NCBI GenBank assembly: GCA_963782605.1
Contig: CAWAKK010000010.1
Coordinates: 186,001-250,000, forward strand
Direction of reading: 5' to 3'
Length of the DNA stretch: 64,000 nt
From: JBDTSW01 sp963782605
Lineage (GTDB): Bacteria; Actinomycetota; Thermoleophilia; Solirubrobacterales; 70-9
In this document: one piece after another, positions 7,346 through 16,263 of the stretch
How the letters are laid out: every line of letters begins with the position of its first letter
Position numbering within the stretch: the stretch's first letter is position 1
Made by a program: the position numbers and the translations under genes
The notes under the pieces: model-generated
Seen by the model: only the letters and a program-made list of their open reading frames with translations
Told to the model about the DNA's origin: nothing
Database searches by the model: none

Positions 7346-8205
7346 GACGCCGGGAGCCCGGTCGCGTCGCCGGTGATGGCCGCGGCTACCCGCATCGAGT
7401 CGAGCGCCTCCACGTCGTGGAGGCGCAGGATCTCAACACCCTCGGCCGCCGCGAGGGCGACCGCGGCCTGCGTGGCGATCCCGCGCTCGGAGGCGCCGAG
7501 CCGATCCTCCCACGAGCCGGCCAGCACGGCGCCGAGGAAATCCTTGCGCGAGAGAGCCAGAAAGATCGGCCTGCCGAGCGCACGCAGCTCCCCGACGCGC
7601 CGCAGGATCTGGAGATCGTCGTCCACCGAGAGGTCGAAGTCGAGGCCAGGGTCGATCGCGATTCGCTGCTCGTCGATGCCGGCCGCAGCGCAAGCCTCGA
7701 TCCGGTTCGAAAACCAAGCCTTGAGGTGCTCGACCGGGTCGTCGTACCGTGGCGCCGCGCGGTCCCGGCGTGGTGGTCCCTCGATGTGCATCAAGACGTA
7801 GCCTGCGTCCGCAGCGGCCACCGCCGCCAGCAGCTCAGGGTCGGCGCCGCCTGAGATGTCGTTGATCGCGACCGCGCCCGCGTCGAGCGCGAGGCGGGCA
7901 ACCTCGGGGCAGAACGTGTCGGCGAGCACCGGGAGCTCGGTCGCGCGAACCAGCCCGGCCACCGCGGGAACAAGCCGGTCCGCCTCGTCTGCGACCGGCA
8001 CCGGCGGGCCGCTTCGTGCGGCGACGGCGCCCACATCGAGCATGTCGAAGCCCGCTTCGAGCATCGCCATGCCGTCGATGACCGCCCGCTCGGGAGTGCC
8101 GCTCCGCGCCCCCTCGAAAAAAGAGTCGCTCGTGACGTTCACGATCCCTGCCGCGAGCGGGGGAGGGAAGGAGAGCACCCGATCACGAAGACGCCAGTCG
8201 GCCAT
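7342..8205 (-). CDS. folP: Dihydropteroate synthase
   Basis: FolP joins p-aminobenzoate to 6-hydroxymethyl-dihydropterin diphosphate in folate synthesis. The pterin-site motifs are present: GIVNVTSDSFFEG near the N-terminus, AINDISGG in the middle, DPGLDFD, and ALSRKDFLG. The loop reads DVGAVAARSG, where most enzymes have DVGGESTRPG, so it may be a diverged paralogue. The start is uncertain: ATG at 8205 gives a family-like N-terminus (MADWRLRDRV), but ATG 8217 and GTG 8247 are in frame. Its stop overlaps the helicase start, so it heads a three-gene operon. Confidence 0.82.
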   Translation of the reverse strand: MADWRLRDRVLSFPPPLAAGIVNVTSDSFFEGARSGTPERAVIDGMAMLEAGFDMLDVGAVAARSGPPVPVADEADRLVPAVAGLVRATELPVLADTFCPEVARLALDAGAVAINDISGGADPELLAAVAAADAGYVLMHIEGPPRRDRAAPRYDDPVEHLKAWFSNRIEACAAAGIDEQRIAIDPGLDFDLSVDDDLQILRRVGELRALGRPIFLALSRKDFLGAVLAGSWEDRLGASERGIATQAAVALAAAEGVEILRLHDVEALDSMRVAAAITGDATGLPAS

Positions 8206-8297
8206 CGCAAAGACCATAGGACCTGACCAACCGATGAGTTCGCGCACCCACCGGCGGTCTTAGGACGGCCGAGCTCGATCCGAAGGAGAATTGCGTG

Positions 8298-8711
8298 ATG
8301 CCCTCTGAGAAGCCGTTGATCGTCAGCCTGCCGATAGCCGATCGCAGGAACTCCTTCGCGTTCTACCGCGACGGGCTTGGGTTCGAGGCGGTGGGAGCTC
8401 CCGCCGACGACGGCGTCCCCGAGCCGCTTCAGTTCGTCCTGAACGATGGCGTTCGCCTGATGCTCGTTCCGAGGGGAGGCTTCGACTGGGTCACCGGCGA
8501 CCACGCGGTGGCGTCCGCCGGCACCAGCGAGTGCGTCCTGGTCCTTCGCCGCGACGGCGAAGCGGAGGTCCAGAGGACGATCGAGGAGGCGGTGAGCGCC
8601 GGTGCCACGGAAGTCACCCCGCCCGGGCTTAAGCCCTGGGGCTACGCGGGAGCTTTCGCCGACCTGGATGGACATATCTGGATGGTCGAATCAGGCGGGG
8701 CAGCGAACTGA
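8298..8711 (+). CDS. VOC-family (glyoxalase/bleomycin-resistance-like) protein
   Basis: 137 aa. It begins MPSEKPLIVSLPIADRRNSF followed by FYRDGLGF, the opening of the vicinal-oxygen-chelate fold, and ends with the second module at AGAFADLDGHIWMVE. These proteins are small metal-dependent enzymes or drug-binding proteins; the substrate is unknown. An AAGGAG at 8283-8288 precedes both GTG 8295 and ATG 8298. I chose ATG. It stands alone, divergent from folP. Confidence 0.85.
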   Translation: MPSEKPLIVSLPIADRRNSFAFYRDGLGFEAVGAPADDGVPEPLQFVLNDGVRLMLVPRGGFDWVTGDHAVASAGTSECVLVLRRDGEAEVQRTIEEAVSAGATEVTPPGLKPWGYAGAFADLDGHIWMVESGGAAN

Positions 8712-8769
8712 GGTCAAGCGCCACGCAGTAGCCGGGCGCCCGAGATGCACACTGGCATAGGTTGCGCCG

Positions 8770-9960
8770 ATGCCAGTTCGCCAACGACTGAGCAGCGATG
8801 AGGCCCGGCGCCTCGCGCTCGCGTCGCAGGGCTTCGCGGAGCACAGGGGTCTCACTGGGGCTCCTGGATGGGGGATCCGGCGCGTGTTCGGCCACGTCGG
8901 GCTCATTCAGGTGGATTCGGTGAACGTGCTCGAACGGGCGCACTACCTCCCGGCCTTCAGCCGGCTCGGTCCATATCCGAAGCAGGCGCTCGACGACGCG
9001 TCTCACCGTGCCCCGCGGCGGCTCTTCGAATACTGGGGCCACGAGGCATCGCTTCTGCCGGTGGGGCTGCAGCCGCTCCTTCGCTGGCGGATGGACGAGG
9101 CTGCCACCGAGGCCTGGGGCAGCATGAAGCGGATCCGGCGCGAACGGCCGGAGCTGGTGGGGCAGGTGCTGGAAGAGGTGCGCGAGCGGGGGCCGCTCGC
9201 GGCCTCGGAGCTCTCGGAGGAACGCCCCCGGAGGGCCGGCCCTTGGTGGGACTGGTCGGATTCGAAGCGGGCGATCGAGTGGCTCTTTTGGAGCGGGAGG
9301 GTGAGCTCGGCGCGCCGGCGCAATTTTGAGCGCCTCTATGACCTCACCGAGCGCGTACTCCCCCGGGCCATCGTCCAATCACCGACTCCGCCCGTGGCCG
9401 ACGCCCAACGCGAGCTGGTCCGGCTGGCCGCGAGAGCGCTCGGCGTCGCCGCGGAGCGCGACCTGCGCGATTATTTCCGCCTCGCCCTTGCCGACACCCG
9501 AGCCCGCGTCGCCGAGCTGGTCGAGTCGGGCGAGCTGGTGCCGGTGGAGGTAGAGGGCTGGGGTCGCACCCAGGGATATCTCTGGGCAGGCGCTCGCATC
9601 CCCCGCAGCCTGGATGCCCGCTGCCTCGTGGGCCCGTTCGACTCGCTGCTGTGGGAGCGAAGCCGGCTCGAGCGTGTGTTCGGCTTTCGATATCGGCTCG
9701 AGATCTACGTGCCCAAGCCCAAGCGAGTCCACGGTTACTACGTCCTGCCGTTCCTACTCGGCAACCGCTTGGTCGCGAGGGTGGACCTCAAAGCCGACCG
9801 CGCCGGTGGAGCGCTGCTCGCTCGGGCGGTTCATCTCGAGGACCACGCCCCTCAGAACACCCTGGAGGAGCTGCGCGACGAGCTCGACCTGCTCGCGGGC
9901 TGGCTTCGACTCGAGCGGGTTGAGCTGCCGCGAAGCGTCTACGGTTCCCCCCGCCGATGA
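8770..9960 (+). CDS. YcaQ-like winged-helix DNA glycosylase
   Basis: 396 aa. The QVD triplet at 47-49 (GLIQVDSVNVLERAHY) is the catalytic QxD motif of the AlkZ/YcaQ (HTH_42) family, which removes alkylated or crosslinked bases from DNA. The following helix, the FEYWGHEASLLP segment and the C-terminal region VYVPKPKRVHGYYVLPFL-like are also typical of the family. It presumably initiates base excision of interstrand crosslinks or bulky adducts. The stop overlaps the next gene by 4 bases (ATGA). A nearby MrfA-like helicase hints that crosslink damage matters to this organism, but the two genes are on opposite strands. Confidence 0.87.
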   Translation: MPVRQRLSSDEARRLALASQGFAEHRGLTGAPGWGIRRVFGHVGLIQVDSVNVLERAHYLPAFSRLGPYPKQALDDASHRAPRRLFEYWGHEASLLPVGLQPLLRWRMDEAATEAWGSMKRIRRERPELVGQVLEEVRERGPLAASELSEERPRRAGPWWDWSDSKRAIEWLFWSGRVSSARRRNFERLYDLTERVLPRAIVQSPTPPVADAQRELVRLAARALGVAAERDLRDYFRLALADTRARVAELVESGELVPVEVEGWGRTQGYLWAGARIPRSLDARCLVGPFDSLLWERSRLERVFGFRYRLEIYVPKPKRVHGYYVLPFLLGNRLVARVDLKADRAGGALLARAVHLEDHAPQNTLEELRDELDLLAGWLRLERVELPRSVYGSPRR

Positions 9961-10778
9961 GCCTGCGCTGCGTCTACACCGACCTCGACGGGACCCTCTA
10001 CGGCAAGGACGGCTCGCTCTTTCGGGACGCGGAGGGCAACTTCACAATGGTGCAGGCGCGCGGGCTCGAGGCCTGCGACCGCGCGGGCGTCGAGGTGGTG
10101 ATCATGTCGGGCCGCCGTGAGACACAGGTGATCGCGGACGCCAGGGTGCTCGGGCAGGACTCCTACATCTACGAGGCCGGGTGCGGCGTCACCATCGATC
10201 TCGAGCGCACCCTGCTGGTGGGAGGCTGGAAGCCGGGGTCCGACGACGCCCCCACCCCCGCGCAGCGAATGATCGACGAAGGTCTCACCGACCTGCTCTT
10301 CGAACACTTCGGCGAGCGCCTCGAATGGCATCGGCCCTGGCACACCGACCGCCACCTCTCGCATCTGTTCCGCGGGCGAGTCGACGTGGCGGAGGCCAAC
10401 CGCATCCTCACCGACGCTGGCCACGAGGACGTCCGCTTTCTCGACAACGGGCGCATCAGCCACCGCATGGAGGCCCTCGACGGCGCGGCCCACGCCTACC
10501 ACCTGGTGCCCGGCGGGGCGAGCAAAGCGAAGGCGGTCGCCTTTCACATGCGGGCGCGTGGGTACGACCCGGAGAGCTGCATCGCGGTGGGCGATTCGCT
10601 CGAGGACCTCGACGCAGCGGCGGTGGTGGGGCGGTTCTTCGTAGTCGCCAATGGCCCCGAACACGACGACGGCCTGCGCGAGGCCCTACCGAGGTTCTCG
10701 AACGCCACCGTCACCGAGGGTGCGATGGGCGACGGCTTCTACGAGGCGGTGATCTCGACCCTCGCCGAACGGCGCTAG
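9957..10778 (+). CDS. HAD-superfamily phosphatase (Cof-like)
   Basis: 273 aa. The nucleophile motif DLDGT is at 9-13, motif II SGRR follows near 52, and the metal-binding GDSLEDLDAA is near residue 211, with a conserved lysine (GASKAKAV) ahead of it. The large middle cap is of the C2 type found in sugar-phosphate and other small-molecule phosphatases. The true substrate cannot be told. It is translationally coupled to the YcaQ-like gene (4-base overlap) and its stop overlaps the convergent SDR gene by 4 bases. Confidence 0.83.
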   Translation: MSLRCVYTDLDGTLYGKDGSLFRDAEGNFTMVQARGLEACDRAGVEVVIMSGRRETQVIADARVLGQDSYIYEAGCGVTIDLERTLLVGGWKPGSDDAPTPAQRMIDEGLTDLLFEHFGERLEWHRPWHTDRHLSHLFRGRVDVAEANRILTDAGHEDVRFLDNGRISHRMEALDGAAHAYHLVPGGASKAKAVAFHMRARGYDPESCIAVGDSLEDLDAAAVVGRFFVVANGPEHDDGLREALPRFSNATVTEGAMGDGFYEAVISTLAERR

Positions 10779-11575
10779 TCGCGACGGGGGGCTGCGGTGG
10801 AGCCCCGCACCCGGGCGATGAGCGTGTCGGTGAGCCTTGGGGCGAGAGCGTTTAGCCCGAGCAGTTTCACGAGCTTCGGCGTGTGGACCTCGCGACGGTC
10901 GGCCTCGATCGCCGCGATGATGTCCGCGGCCGCCCGCGAAGCGGGAATCGTGTTCTCGTCGCGACGCCAGTCGGGAAGGCGATCGCGCTGGTGATCGTGA
11001 AGGGCGGATTCCACCTCGCCGGGGTAGACGGTCGTAACGCCCACGCCGCTTCCCGAGAGCTCGTGCCGCAGGGCCTCCGCGAAGCCGCGGCCGAACGCCT
11101 TCGTGCCGCCGTAAACGGAGGCCCACGGAAAGGCGCGAAGCGCGGCCGCGGAGGAGACCACAACCACGTGTCCGCGCCCAGCGTCCATCATCGGCCCGAG
11201 GCCCGCCTCCACCGTGTACATGGTCCCGAGCACGTTGATGCGCACCATCTCCTCGGCCTTCTCGAGATCGACGTCGGTGAACGGCCCGTAGTGGGCGATG
11301 CCGGCGTTGGCCACGAGCAGATCGAGGCCGCCCGTCCGTCGCACGAATCGCTCCACCGAGCGCTGCACCTCGCGGCGGGTGCCGATGTCGGCGGCGAGAA
11401 TCATGTGCTCTGGCTCGCCCACGGGGAGGGCCGCCATGAGCTCCATGAGCCCCTGACGCCCGCGGGCCATCAGTCCGAGCTGAGCACCCCGCGCAGCAAG
11501 CTGTTCGCACAGCGCCTTGCCGATCCCACGCGAGGCACCGCTCACGATTGCCCGCGTCCCCGAATCAATCTGCAT
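10775..11575 (-). CDS. Short-chain dehydrogenase/reductase
   Basis: 266 aa, classical SDR. GASRGIG at 13-19 binds the NAD(P) cofactor, NAG follows near residue 91, and the catalytic set is VVSSAAALR with YGGTK. The C-terminal end has a hydrophobic-basic stretch (LVKLLGLNALAPRLTDTLI) seen in SDRs that act on lipids or associate with membranes. The substrate is unknown. ATG start; divergent from the DtxR-type regulator. Confidence 0.85.
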   Translation of the reverse strand: MQIDSGTRAIVSGASRGIGKALCEQLAARGAQLGLMARGRQGLMELMAALPVGEPEHMILAADIGTRREVQRSVERFVRRTGGLDLLVANAGIAHYGPFTDVDLEKAEEMVRINVLGTMYTVEAGLGPMMDAGRGHVVVVSSAAALRAFPWASVYGGTKAFGRGFAEALRHELSGSGVGVTTVYPGEVESALHDHQRDRLPDWRRDENTIPASRAAADIIAAIEADRREVHTPKLVKLLGLNALAPRLTDTLIARVRGSTAAPRRD

Positions 11576-11634
11576 CGGCGCATCCTTTCATGGGCGCTTC
11601 GGGCCACCCCTGCTGCTCATCTAGACTCGAACCC

Positions 11635-12350
11635 ATGGCCCCCGAGCACGCCACCGTGGCCGAGGAGGAATACCTCCAGATCATGTTCTGGCTCGAGGAG
11701 GCAGGGCTTCCGATCACCGGCGCCAACATCGCCCGGGCCATGCAGCTCTCGCCGCCGACCGTGCACGAGATGATCGGCCGGCTCGAGGACGACGGCTACG
11801 TCGTCCGCCGGGAGGACAAGACGGTTGAGTTCACGGCCAACGGCCGCGAGCAGGCGCGGCAGATCGTCCGCCGTCACCGCCTGATCGAGCGCTTCCTAAC
11901 CGACGTGCTGGGGATCCCTTGGGACGAGGTCCACGAGGAGGCCGAGCGGTTGGAGCACGCGATGTCGCCGGTCCTCGAGGAGCGCATGCTGGCGGCGATC
12001 GGCGACGCCACCACCTGTCCGCACGGGCACCCGATCGTCGAGGGCATCCGCGAGCACGGCGTCTTGCTCGCGGACGTGGAGCCCGGCGCCGAGATTCACG
12101 TGCTTCGCTTCGAGAACGAGGCGGAGGAGATCCTCCACTACCTGAAGAGCACCGGGCCTCGATCCGGGCCTTGACGGCAAGCTCGAGGCCAACGACGGTG
12201 GCGAGGTCACGGTCACATCAGCCGACGGTCGCCACGTGGTCTCGCTGCGACGTCGCCGAGACCGTGTCGGTGCGCGCCGACCCGGCGCCCGCGCCGCGCG
12301 CGCCGTTGCCCGAGCAGCTCGTGGTCTCGAGCGACCGCTACGGCCGCTAG
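11635..12350 (+). CDS. DtxR/MntR-family metal-dependent regulator, frameshifted C-terminus
   Basis: The N-terminus (ATVAEEEYLQIMFWLEE, LSPPTVHEMIGRLEDDGYV) is the DtxR winged helix. The dimerisation/metal domain follows with HRLIERFLTDVLGI, HAMSPVLEE and CPHGHPI. It would repress metal-uptake genes when Fe(II) or Mn(II) is bound. The direct frame stops at 12172-12174. Removing one G at 12154-12156 opens a FeoA/SH3-like tail (LDPGLDGKLEAND, VTVTSADGRHVVSL), and removing one base near 12246-12250 continues to RYGR and TAG 12348, 237 aa in all. Both changes are +1 insertions. The upstream in-frame opening to 11548 is not needed. Confidence 0.82.
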
Positions 12351-12367
12351 CCGGCCCCGTGTCGGAG

Positions 12368-13478
12368 CTAGCCGACTTGCGCGCCGGTGGCTGAACCCGT
12401 CCGCTCGAGAGCACGCGCCACACGCGCCACGCCCTCCGCGATCTGGTCGGGTGGCACGGCCGCGAAGGCGAAGCGCAGGCTCGAAGCCCCGCCCTCGAGC
12501 ATGAAGTCGGGGCCGGCCACGAAGGAAACCCCCTCCTCCGTCGCCGCCGCGAGCGCCGCCGGGGTGTCGGAGCCCGGCAGGTCGACCCAGAGGAAGTAGC
12601 CGCCGCCGGGAACCACGAACTGCGCTTCCGGTAGCCGGTCTGAAAGCGCCTCGACGAGCGCATCGCGCCGTTCGCGGAGCTTCCCGTTCACCCACCGCAC
12701 GTTCTCGCCGAGGATGCCCGAGCGGCACATCTCGAGCACGATCGACTCGGCCAGCATGTTGGGCGAGATGTAGTGCTCGGAGCCGCGCTTGGCGAGGGTC
12801 GCGATCTGCTCGGTGGGGCCGGCCAGATAGCCGACGCGAACTCCCGGGCTCACGGTCTTCGAGAACGAGGAGGCGTGGATCACGCGATCGGCCTGATCGA
12901 GCGAGAACATCGTTGGCAGGTCGTGCTCCTCGAACGCGATGAGGCGGTAGGGGTCGTCCTCGAACAGCCAAAAGCCGTGCTCCGTCGCGAGGTCGACAAG
13001 GCGCTCACGCTTCGCCGCCGAGAGGGTGCAACCGGCCGGGTTGTGGAAGTTCGGGATCACGTGGGCAAGCTTCAGAGGGCCCTCGGCTGAGCGCCGCCTC
13101 GACGGCGGCGACATCGATTCCGTCCTCCTCGAGCGGCACGGGCACCAGCTCCACTCCGGCCCGCTTCAGCAAGAGCAGCGTCCGGTCGTAGGTGGGCTGC
13201 TCCACCACGACGCGGTCCCCCGGCTCGAGCATGTACCGAAAGAGCAGTGCGGCGGCCTCCATCGAGCCGTTCGTGACCATCACCCGCTCGGCGTCGATCC
13301 CGTGGAGCTCGGTCGCGATCCACTCGCACAGGTCGGGATGCCCCCGACCCGTCCCGTAGGAGAGGGCGCGCTGCCAGTCGTCGGCGAGCGCGGTCGTGGC
13401 CGCCTTGCGCACCGCGTCGGCGGGAAGGATGTCAGCGCTGGGCGCGCCGCGGGCGAAGGAGATCACGTCGGAAGCCAT
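12368..13478 (-). CDS. PLP-dependent aminotransferase (class I, MocR/AroAT-like), frameshifted
   Basis: The first part, from ATG 13478, reads MASDVISFARGAPSADILPA, then YGTGRGHPDLCEWIA and MLEPGDRVVVEQPTYDRTLL. The second part has VIPNFHNPAGCTLS and the PLP lysine in SSFSKTVSPGVRVGYL. The parts are in different frames. Dropping one base near 13089 joins VEAAL to AEGPLKLAHVIPNF, giving 369 aa, a normal length for the 2-aminoadipate/aromatic aminotransferase family. It transfers an amino group using pyridoxal phosphate; the natural substrate is not determined. It ends 17 bases from the DtxR-type gene, convergently. Confidence 0.83.
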
Positions 13479-13489
13479 CGGGATCGAGT

Positions 13490-14369
13490 CTACGCAAGGG
13501 CTTGGAGCGTCTCGACGGCGATCTGCGCCGTTTCCGTCGGGCTCGTGCCCACGCGGACATCCTTCGCCTCGAGGGCGTCCTTCTTGGCCTGGGCGGTGCC
13601 CGAGGACCCGGAGATGATCGCGCCCGCGTGACCCATCTGCTTGCCCGGCGGGGCGGTGAACCCGGCGATGTAGGCGACGACCGGCTTCGCGACCGACTCG
13701 TCGATGAAATCGGCGGCGCGCTCCTCGGCGTCGCCGCCGATCTCGCCAACCATCACGATCAGCTCGGTCTCGTCGTCCTCTTCAAAGAGCGTGAGGATGT
13801 CGATGAAGTCCGAGCCGACGATCGGGTCGCCGCCGATGCCGACGATGGAGGAGTTCCCGAGCCCGGCCTGCTTCAGCTCGTTGCCGATCTGGTAGGTGAG
13901 AGTGCCCGACTTGGAAACGAGCCCGATCGAGCCCTGATCGAAGAACTGGGCCGGGATGATCCCAACGTTCGCCTTGGCCGGGCGAAAGGACGCCCGGGCA
14001 GTTCGGCCCGACGAGGCGTACGCCGGCGTCATGCGCCTTCCAGTAGACGCGCATCATGTCGAGGACCGGGATGCCCTCGGTGATCGCGATGACGGTCTCG
14101 ACCCCGGCGTCGATCGCCTCTTCGATCGCATCGGCGGCGAAGCGCGCGGGCACGAAGATCATCGACGTGTTGGCGCCGCGCTCCGAGACGGCCTCGGAGA
14201 TCCTGTCGAAGATGGGCACGCCGTCCACGTCCTGACCACCTTTGCCCGGCGTGACCCCGGCGACGAGATCGGTGCCGTAGTCGCGGTTGCGCAGACCGTG
14301 GAACGTGCCCTCGCGGCCCGTCAGGCCCGAGACGACGAGCTTCGTGTCGGAGCCGACGATGATGCTCAC
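13490..14369 (-). CDS. sucD: Succinyl-CoA ligase alpha subunit, frameshifted
   Basis: SucD forms the phosphohistidine intermediate of succinyl-CoA synthetase in the TCA cycle. It opens SIIVGSDTKLVVSGLTGREG (CoA-binding domain) and contains VRLVGPNCPGVLSPG and the active histidine in MGHAGAIISG. The frame breaks after VLSPG: one extra G at 13976-13977 (plus strand). Without it, the sequence reads PGKANVGIIPAQFFDQGS and the protein is 292 aa, the usual length. Its ATG overlaps the sucC stop by 4 bases. Since sucD is a core gene beside an intact sucC, the break is almost surely a sequence error. Confidence 0.92.
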
Positions 14370-15514
14370 GCCGGGCCGCCCGCCAACTCGACGACCTTCT
14401 GCGCCGCGCCCAGCATCGTCCGTTCCTGATGGAGGTTCTCGAGCCCGCTGTCGGCGAGGATCGCAAGCCCCTCCTTCTGATTCGTGCCGTCGAGGCGAAC
14501 GACCAGCGGCAGCTTCAGGTCCAGTTGCCGCGATGCCTCGACGATTCCCTTCGCCACCTCGTCGCAGCGGGTGATGCCACCGAAGATGTTGAACAGGATC
14601 GCGATGACCTTCTCGTCGGAGGTGACCACCTCGAGCGCGGCGATGATCGCCTCCGCCTTCGAGCCGCCGCCGGCGTCGAGGAAGTTCGCCGGGTCACCGC
14701 CCGCCTGGGCGACGACGTCGAGCGTCGACATGCAGAGCCCGGCCCCGTTGCCGAAGATGCCGATGTTGCCGTCGAGCTTCACGTAGGTAACGCCTCGCTC
14801 CTTGGCCATCGCCTCCTGCTCGTCCTCGGATGACTTGTCGCGCAGGTCGCCGAGCTCGGGGTGCCGGAAGATGGCGTTGCCGTCGACCGTCATCTTGGCG
14901 TCGAGCGCCACCACCTCCCGCGCTGAAGTGATGATCAGCGGATTGATCTCGATCAGAGTCGCGTCCTCGTTCAGCGCCACCTCCGAGATCTTCATCAGCA
15001 TCTCCGCCACGCCGTCGATCACGTCGTCGTCGATGTAGGCCTCGCGCGCGATCTCGCGCGCGGTCTCCATGTCGAGCTCGGCGCCCGGCTCGATGTGACG
15101 CTGGATCAGGGCCTCGGGATCCGTCTCGGCCATCTCCTCGACGTCCATCCCACCCATGCGCGAGAGCATCACCATGAGCTTCTTGGCGGAGCGGTCGAGG
15201 ATGATCGACGCGTAGTACTCGGCATCGATCTCGGATGCCTGCTCGATCCAGAGATCGTGGACGGTGAAGCCACGGATGTCCATGCCAAGGATCGCCTCGG
15301 CGTGGGCCCGCGCCTGGTCGCGATCCTTGGCGACCTTGATGCCGCCCGCCTTCCCGCGCTTGCCGATCGCGACCTGGGCCTTCACCACACAGGGGTAGCC
15401 GATCTCCTCGGCCCCGGCGATCGCATCGTCCACGGTCGCAGCGTGCCGCCCCTCGGGGACTGGCACGCCGTGCCGGGCGAACACCTGCTTGCCCTGGTAT
15501 TCGAGTAGATCCAT
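14366..15514 (-). CDS. sucC: Succinyl-CoA ligase (ADP-forming) beta subunit
   Basis: 382 aa. The start MDLLEYQGKQVFARHGVPVP is typical of SucC, followed by the ATP-grasp domain (CVVKAQVAIGKRGKAGGIK) and the CoA-ligase domain (GNGAGLCMSTLD, FNIFGGITRCDEVAKGIV). It pairs with SucD to convert succinyl-CoA and NDP/Pi to succinate and NTP. The 4-base overlap with sucD implies coupled translation. The upstream 62 bases to the divergent HAD gene must carry the promoter; no clear element was picked out. Confidence 0.96.
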   Translation of the reverse strand: MDLLEYQGKQVFARHGVPVPEGRHAATVDDAIAGAEEIGYPCVVKAQVAIGKRGKAGGIKVAKDRDQARAHAEAILGMDIRGFTVHDLWIEQASEIDAEYYASIILDRSAKKLMVMLSRMGGMDVEEMAETDPEALIQRHIEPGAELDMETAREIAREAYIDDDVIDGVAEMLMKISEVALNEDATLIEINPLIITSAREVVALDAKMTVDGNAIFRHPELGDLRDKSSEDEQEAMAKERGVTYVKLDGNIGIFGNGAGLCMSTLDVVAQAGGDPANFLDAGGGSKAEAIIAALEVVTSDEKVIAILFNIFGGITRCDEVAKGIVEASRQLDLKLPLVVRLDGTNQKEGLAILADSGLENLHQERTMLGAAQKVVELAGGPA

Positions 15515-15576
15515 GCGTGGGTGTGGCGCTGCGTACGGGGCGGCGCGGCGGCAGCGTATCCTCCTCGCCTCGCTGC

Positions 15577-16260
15577 ATGCCGCTTCCCAAGCTCAAAGAC
15601 ATCCGGTTCGTGACCACGGACTGCTACGGGACCCTGATCGACTGGGAGAAGGGGATCATCGATGCGTTCGGGGCCGAGGCTTCCAAGGACGGCTTTTCCT
15701 ACGACGAGAGCGTGTTCATCAAGCGGTTCCTGGAGGTCCAGGCCGAGATCATGAGTGGCTCGTACGAGCTTTACGCCGAGGTCCTGCGGCGCGCCGCGGT
15801 GAAAGTCGCCGGCGAGCTCGGCTGGGAGCTCGAGCCGTCTCGCGCGCAGTTCCTGCCCGACAGCGTCGGCCGCTGGCAGCCCTTTCGCGAGGCGAACGCT
15901 GCGACCGACCGGCTGAAGAAGCGCTACGAGGTCGGGATCATCTCCAACATCGACGACAAGCTCCTCGGCGTCTCTCGCCGACACCTGCGCACGGAGCTCG
16001 ACCTCGTCGTGACGGCCCAGCAGGTGCGCTCGTACAAGCCGGACCCCGCGCACTTCAAGGAATGCGCGCGGCGGATGGGCGGCAAGAAGGGCTGGGTCCA
16101 CATCGGATCGGGCTACGCGGCGGACGTCGAGCCCCTGCTCAAGATGAACGTGCCCGTGATCTGGGTCAATCGCCATGGCGAGAAGCTCGAAGGCCGCAAG
16201 CGGCCCACCGCCGAGGCCAAGACCCTTCGCGACGCCGCGGCCAAGCTCGGCGCCAAGTAG
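15577..16260 (+). CDS. HAD-superfamily hydrolase, haloacid dehalogenase-like
   Basis: 227 aa from ATG 15577; an in-frame opening reaches 15517 but lacks support. FVTTDCYGTLIDWE carries the nucleophile D15 in the D-x-Y-G-T context of type II haloacid dehalogenases and their relatives. ISNIDD is motif II, VRSYKPDPAHF has the lysine, and HIGSGYAADVEP replaces the common GDS-D motif. The family hydrolyses 2-haloacids or phosphate esters; which applies is unknown. The next gene begins 4 bases after its stop. Confidence 0.8.
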   Translation: MPLPKLKDIRFVTTDCYGTLIDWEKGIIDAFGAEASKDGFSYDESVFIKRFLEVQAEIMSGSYELYAEVLRRAAVKVAGELGWELEPSRAQFLPDSVGRWQPFREANAATDRLKKRYEVGIISNIDDKLLGVSRRHLRTELDLVVTAQQVRSYKPDPAHFKECARRMGGKKGWVHIGSGYAADVEPLLKMNVPVIWVNRHGEKLEGRKRPTAEAKTLRDAAAKLGAK

Positions 16261-16263
16261 GAC

